Origin: Rhodospirillaceae bacterium
GTDB taxonomy: Bacteria; Pseudomonadota; Alphaproteobacteria; Rhodospirillales; Casp-alpha2
NCBI GenBank assembly: GCA_018665815.1
Contig: JABJBP010000021.1
Coordinates: 62,001-126,000 of the forward strand
DNA: 64,000 bases
Direction: 5' to 3'
Shown: positions 61,183 to 64,000 of the stretch, piece by piece
Numbering within the stretch: position 1 is the stretch's first letter
How the letters are laid out: the number at the start of each line of letters is the position of its first letter
Notes under the pieces: model-generated
The model's input: the letters and a program-made list of their open reading frames with translations, nothing else
Told to the model about the DNA's origin: nothing
Databases searched by the model: none
Position numbers and translations under genes: made by a program

Positions 61183-61935
61183 CTATTCGCTTGCCTTAAC
61201 CATTTCCGGCGCCAACTCGCTCTTTGGCTCTGCTGTGTCTGCCGATGCTGTTGGTAGAGGCTCTAGTTCCAGTACGCCCGACAATTCCCCGACGCTTTCA
61301 GGCGCGGCAGCGCTTTGCGGCGGCGGCTCCACAACAACTTGCTGTGCCACGTGCAAGGGCCCGACATGATCGTGCACCATCGCCACAACCGCCGGCATGG
61401 CGTCCCCGACGATAAGATTGACGACCTCAACGGAATTTCTATCCCACAGAACCTTATCAATCACGATTTCCCGGCTCCAGTCGGCAACAATTGTGCCATA
61501 TGGCGCACGCAATTCCCATTTCGTCGTAATCCAAACCACCGAACCTCGATTCCGCACTTTGGAAACTTTGCCGATCACGGATGGTCCCCGATTGTTAGCC
61601 TCTCCGGATAGGACGGCGGGTCTTTCCGAATCACGGAGAGATGCCGCCACGGCATCTGCCAGCACCAACGGCAGTGGGCCGCCAACCCCAGTTATGGGAA
61701 GCACGTGAATGACATTGGTGGATTGCACCAGCGGCGGCGCTGGGGCAGGCATCATTTTCTGCTCCGTCACGGTCGCTGACTCGAGTGATGTGCAAGCCGC
61801 CATGGTGAACGGGCCAAAAACCGAAATCACCAAAGCCAAGGTAACGGAACGAGCACGCGTGCGACAAACTTGTCGCCGATCGATTCGCGGAACCGTCAAC
61901 GTGGCTGTCACTTCGCTACACCCCACCTGCGACAT
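61183..61935 (-). CDS. First half of the TAG-interrupted lipoprotein (protein Y), unknown
   Basis: About 250 residues. A hydrophobic segment ending in a lipobox (LALVISVFGPFTMAAC-T) marks an exported lipoprotein, although the N-region before it is unusually long and the start (ATG 61935, or 61986, or a GTG/TTG nearer the segment) is unclear. The domain IHVLPITGVGGPLPLVLADA...SVVWITTKWELRAPYGTIVADWS resembles the first domain of the paralogue at 62001-63035. A Pro/Glu/Ser-rich linker leads to the stop TAG at 61183. The frame stays open beyond it into the next ORF. Function unknown. Confidence 0.65.
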   Translation of the reverse strand: MSQVGCSEVTATLTVPRIDRRQVCRTRARSVTLALVISVFGPFTMAACTSLESATVTEQKMMPAPAPPLVQSTNVIHVLPITGVGGPLPLVLADAVAASLRDSERPAVLSGEANNRGPSVIGKVSKVRNRGSVVWITTKWELRAPYGTIVADWSREIVIDKVLWDRNSVEVVNLIVGDAMPAVVAMVHDHVGPLHVAQQVVVEPPPQSAAAPESVGELSGVLELEPLPTASADTAEPKSELAPEMVKASE

Positions 61936-62000
61936 TCGTGAACCGAATGTATCAGGCCACAGGGGAAATTTCACCGAAAACCGCATCCATTGACTAGCAA

Positions 62001-63035
62001 TCAAGATTTCGGCGCCCATTTCGGAAGAGCCGGTTGCGCTGGAAGCTTCGGTTCGGGCGACAATTCGGGCGGCGGCAGGACCGGGCGTATGCCGTTCTTA
62101 ACGACATCCGTTTTTAATCGGCGATCCGCGGCGAGCCTAAATCGCACCGTCTCTTCAGCTCTGGTCAAAACATCCTTAACGCCCCCGACGGCCGCAGCAG
62201 CAATCACCGCCGCGGTTTCCCCCCAACGTCCGTCAAAGGTCCCGGCCGGCACTTCGTTTCGCTGCACCGCATGGCCGACAATGCCGCCATCGGGATATGT
62301 GACCCTCCAACGAATTTCAACTTTCTGACGTCCATTCGACGGCGGCGTAACTCGAATATGACCGTCAAGAATATGCCGCGCCGCCATTTTTTCCGACGTC
62401 ACTGCGACTTTTGCCCTCATTAGCGCGAAACGCATCGCGCGGGTGAGCGATTTGTCACCATCCCCCGGCGAATCGCGAATAGGCTTCACCCACACACCGG
62501 CAGACACCGGAATAACTGCTTTCAGCGTTTCATCTTCGGGCTCCACCGCTTCCGCCACCAGCCGGCCCGCATCAGCGCCAACTTTAGCAATAATTTGTGG
62601 TGAGCCCCACCGCCAGTCAAATCCACTGCCTTCTACATCCTGGCTGAAGGTGAAGAACGGCTCGCTCTCACCAAGAAGGAGACTCCAATGTATTCGCGCG
62701 ACCTTGCCAGCGGCGGTTGGCGACTCCAGTGCGTCCACCCGCCCTTTGAGCGTATATTTCAACGAATTGGCTTCGTCCGCTGTCGCCGGTATTCCACGGC
62801 GCACCAGATCTTCCGCGACTGATTTGGCTAATAATTTTGCCATCGGCGCCGGCGGCCCATCAAGCATCTGGACCCGTACGCCACCACCGTTATCGCGCGC
62901 AATTAACTCCGCCGCCCCGGAGCCAGGCAACGACTGAAATGGTTTGGGTAGCTGGCCGCAAGCGGCCACCATTAATTCAATGGATACGATCATGCCTACA
63001 AACGAACTACGCGATACGGGCACTGCGCTGGGCAT
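62001..63035 (-). CDS. Two-domain lipoprotein (protein X), unknown family
   Basis: 344 residues. Lipoprotein signal with lipobox (SFVGMIVSIELMVAAC-GQLP). Two related domains: A, about 45-165 (VRVQMLDGPPAPMAKLLAKS...LKYTLKGRVDALES...VARIHWSLLLGE) and B, about 175-300 (VWVKPIRDSPGDGDKSLTRA...ILDGHIRVTPPSNGRQKVEI...WRVTYPDGGIVGHAVQRN). A Pro-rich tail follows (LPPPELSPEPKLPAQPALP). Domain B matches the domain in the ORF at 60388-61170. The overall plan recalls envelope activator lipoproteins (LpoB/CsgG-like folds), but this is not shown. ATG 63035 has GTGAAGG directly before it; the start is tentative. Confidence 0.7.
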   Translation of the reverse strand: MPSAVPVSRSSFVGMIVSIELMVAACGQLPKPFQSLPGSGAAELIARDNGGGVRVQMLDGPPAPMAKLLAKSVAEDLVRRGIPATADEANSLKYTLKGRVDALESPTAAGKVARIHWSLLLGESEPFFTFSQDVEGSGFDWRWGSPQIIAKVGADAGRLVAEAVEPEDETLKAVIPVSAGVWVKPIRDSPGDGDKSLTRAMRFALMRAKVAVTSEKMAARHILDGHIRVTPPSNGRQKVEIRWRVTYPDGGIVGHAVQRNEVPAGTFDGRWGETAAVIAAAAVGGVKDVLTRAEETVRFRLAADRRLKTDVVKNGIRPVLPPPELSPEPKLPAQPALPKWAPKS

Positions 63036-63111
63036 CCTTCACATCAACGTACAAGTCGCCACCAATCCCAGGACCATAAAGATTGTAAAAAACAACAAAT
63101 GGGGCATCGTC

Positions 63112-63999
63112 CTATTTGACAACCAAATCCAATGGTGAGCGTGACAGGCGTTCATTGCCCGACTCCGTCACCAAAACCGTCTCGCCCAGGGTCATCCCCA
63201 AAGTCGCATCAGAATCGAATATGATCATGTGACAAAATATCACCATGCCAGGTTCAAAATTCCGCGCATTTCCTTCGTACATCATAGCCCAATCCATCCA
63301 GGTCGGCGAGAACGTCGTGCCCAGACTGTAACCGCAGGCATTCAGCCGGTGCTCGTGCAGGCCCGCCTTGTCCATAACTTCTGCATGGGCGCTAAAGGCG
63401 TCTCCGAAAGTTTTCCCTGGGGTCACATTGGCCTCGACGGCACCAAGCGCATCTGATGCCGCATCAAACAAATACCGCTGGCGATCAGGCGGCGTGCCGA
63501 CCACGAATGTCCGCATCATGGCGGCATGGTAGTGCCGGTACGCCCCGGCCCATTCTAGCGTCAACTGATCTTGTGCATCCAATTTGCGGCGTCCCGAGTA
63601 GTACCGGCACAAAAGGGAATCGCGACCGGACCCGATAATGAATTCGTTGCCCGCGTAGTCGCCACCGCCGGCAAAAACCGCGCCTTGCATGGCCGCCAAT
63701 ATCTCACCCTCGGATGCCCCAGCACCCGTCAATTCGACTGCCGCATCATAAGCATCATCGGCCAATTCGGCGGCACGGCGTACATAAGTGATTTCTGCCG
63801 GACTTTTGATGATGCGGAATTCACTGACCAAATCCGAGGCATCGTCCAACGAACAGAATCCCTCGAGTGCTGCGTCAACTTTGCGACCGTTCGCAGCAGT
63901 CAGGCCATAAGCTTCCCATTCAATGCCAAGCTTACCGTCACGGCAGCCGCATTCTTCCAAAACATCGCGCAGCGCCTCAGCCGGCCCGGCATCAGGGCG
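63112..63999 (-). CDS. M24-family peptidase-like protein (creatinase/ectoine-hydrolase type), start outside window
   Basis: At least 295 residues; the frame stays open to the window edge, so the N-terminus is missing. Typical M24 pita-bread fold segments: EFRIIKSPAEITYVRRAAEL, FIIGSGRDSLLCRYYSGRRKL, LEWAGAYRHYHAAMMRTFVVG, NACGYSLGTTFSPTWMDWAMM and FEPGMVIFCHMIIFDSDATLGMTLGETVLV. The metal-binding Asp pair of true aminopeptidases is absent (LEWAG... and HAAMMRT where they have DxG and SDxTR), as in creatinase- and ectoine-hydrolase-like members. It may hydrolyse a C-N bond in a small osmolyte; the substrate is not known. Convergent or cotranscribed genes are not seen beyond the edge. Confidence 0.8.
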   Translation of the reverse strand, partial: RPDAGPAEALRDVLEECGCRDGKLGIEWEAYGLTAANGRKVDAALEGFCSLDDASDLVSEFRIIKSPAEITYVRRAAELADDAYDAAVELTGAGASEGEILAAMQGAVFAGGGDYAGNEFIIGSGRDSLLCRYYSGRRKLDAQDQLTLEWAGAYRHYHAAMMRTFVVGTPPDRQRYLFDAASDALGAVEANVTPGKTFGDAFSAHAEVMDKAGLHEHRLNACGYSLGTTFSPTWMDWAMMYEGNARNFEPGMVIFCHMIIFDSDATLGMTLGETVLVTESGNERLSRSPLDLVVK

Positions 64000-64000
64000 A

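Noticed and set aside
1-64000. CRISPR array, insertion sequence, prophage or integrase
   Set aside because: No regular spacer/repeat array, transposase or phage gene was seen on either strand.

Overview
The window reads as chromosomal DNA of a free-living, aerobic alphaproteobacterium, most like the Rhodospirillales. This is inferred from gene content and order (trmL-hemF beside petABC; prs-rplY-pth-ychF), GC-rich codon use and alphaproteobacterial intergenic hairpin repeats. It is not a phylogenetic placement. No phage, insertion sequence or CRISPR array was seen. One tRNA gene (Val, GAC) is present.

Layout. 0-10.5 kb: the end of an acyl-CoA dehydrogenase with an acyl-CoA ligase; a minus-strand set (46-residue protein, duplicated YdhR-like protein, cupin, alpha/beta hydrolase) divergent from an HxlR regulator across two direct repeats; a 43-residue ORF, a TPR/2OG-oxygenase fusion, a TauD-type dioxygenase and an AT-rich membrane protein. 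10.7-13.4 kb: thioesterase, amidase, GST. 13.5-31 kb: a phosphonate-use region with phosphonoacetate hydrolase, a phosphonate-type alcohol dehydrogenase, an aldehyde dehydrogenase, a 2-aminoethylphosphonate-type ABC transporter with a LysR regulator, and GMC, HAD and FAD-amine-oxidase-type enzymes. 31.8-38 kb: a molybdenum hydroxylase cluster of form II CoxSML type with CoxG, XdhC/CoxI and MocA-like maturation proteins. 38-46 kb: a TPR/radical-SAM/SPASM fusion, tRNA-Val, N-formylglutamate amidohydrolase, a PAT-type acetyltransferase, a lytic transglycosylase, a DJ-1 protein and a frame-broken membrane SGNH hydrolase. 46.5-50.8 kb: hemF, trmL and the cytochrome bc1 operon. 50.8-55.4 kb: a TetR regulator and a methylthioadenosine salvage operon (mtnP, mtnA). 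55.5-64 kb: an AT-rich M48 lipoprotein, ychF-pth-rplY-prs, a pair of unfamiliar two-domain lipoprotein paralogues (one cut by an in-frame TAG) and a partial M24 protein.

How parts fit. In the phosphonate region the transporter would import aminoethylphosphonate or a relative. A FAD enzyme or the alcohol dehydrogenase would make phosphonoacetaldehyde, the aldehyde dehydrogenase phosphonoacetate, and PhnA acetate plus phosphate. No PhnW transaminase or PhnX hydrolase is visible, so the first step is the open question. The other item that best deserves follow-up is the lipoprotein pair at 60.4-63.0 kb: its domain appears four times, I do not recognise it, and one paralogue is split by a single amber codon.

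Caution: three genes are interrupted (two at 7-nt homopolymers, one by TAG). Base-call errors should be excluded before biological explanations are accepted.
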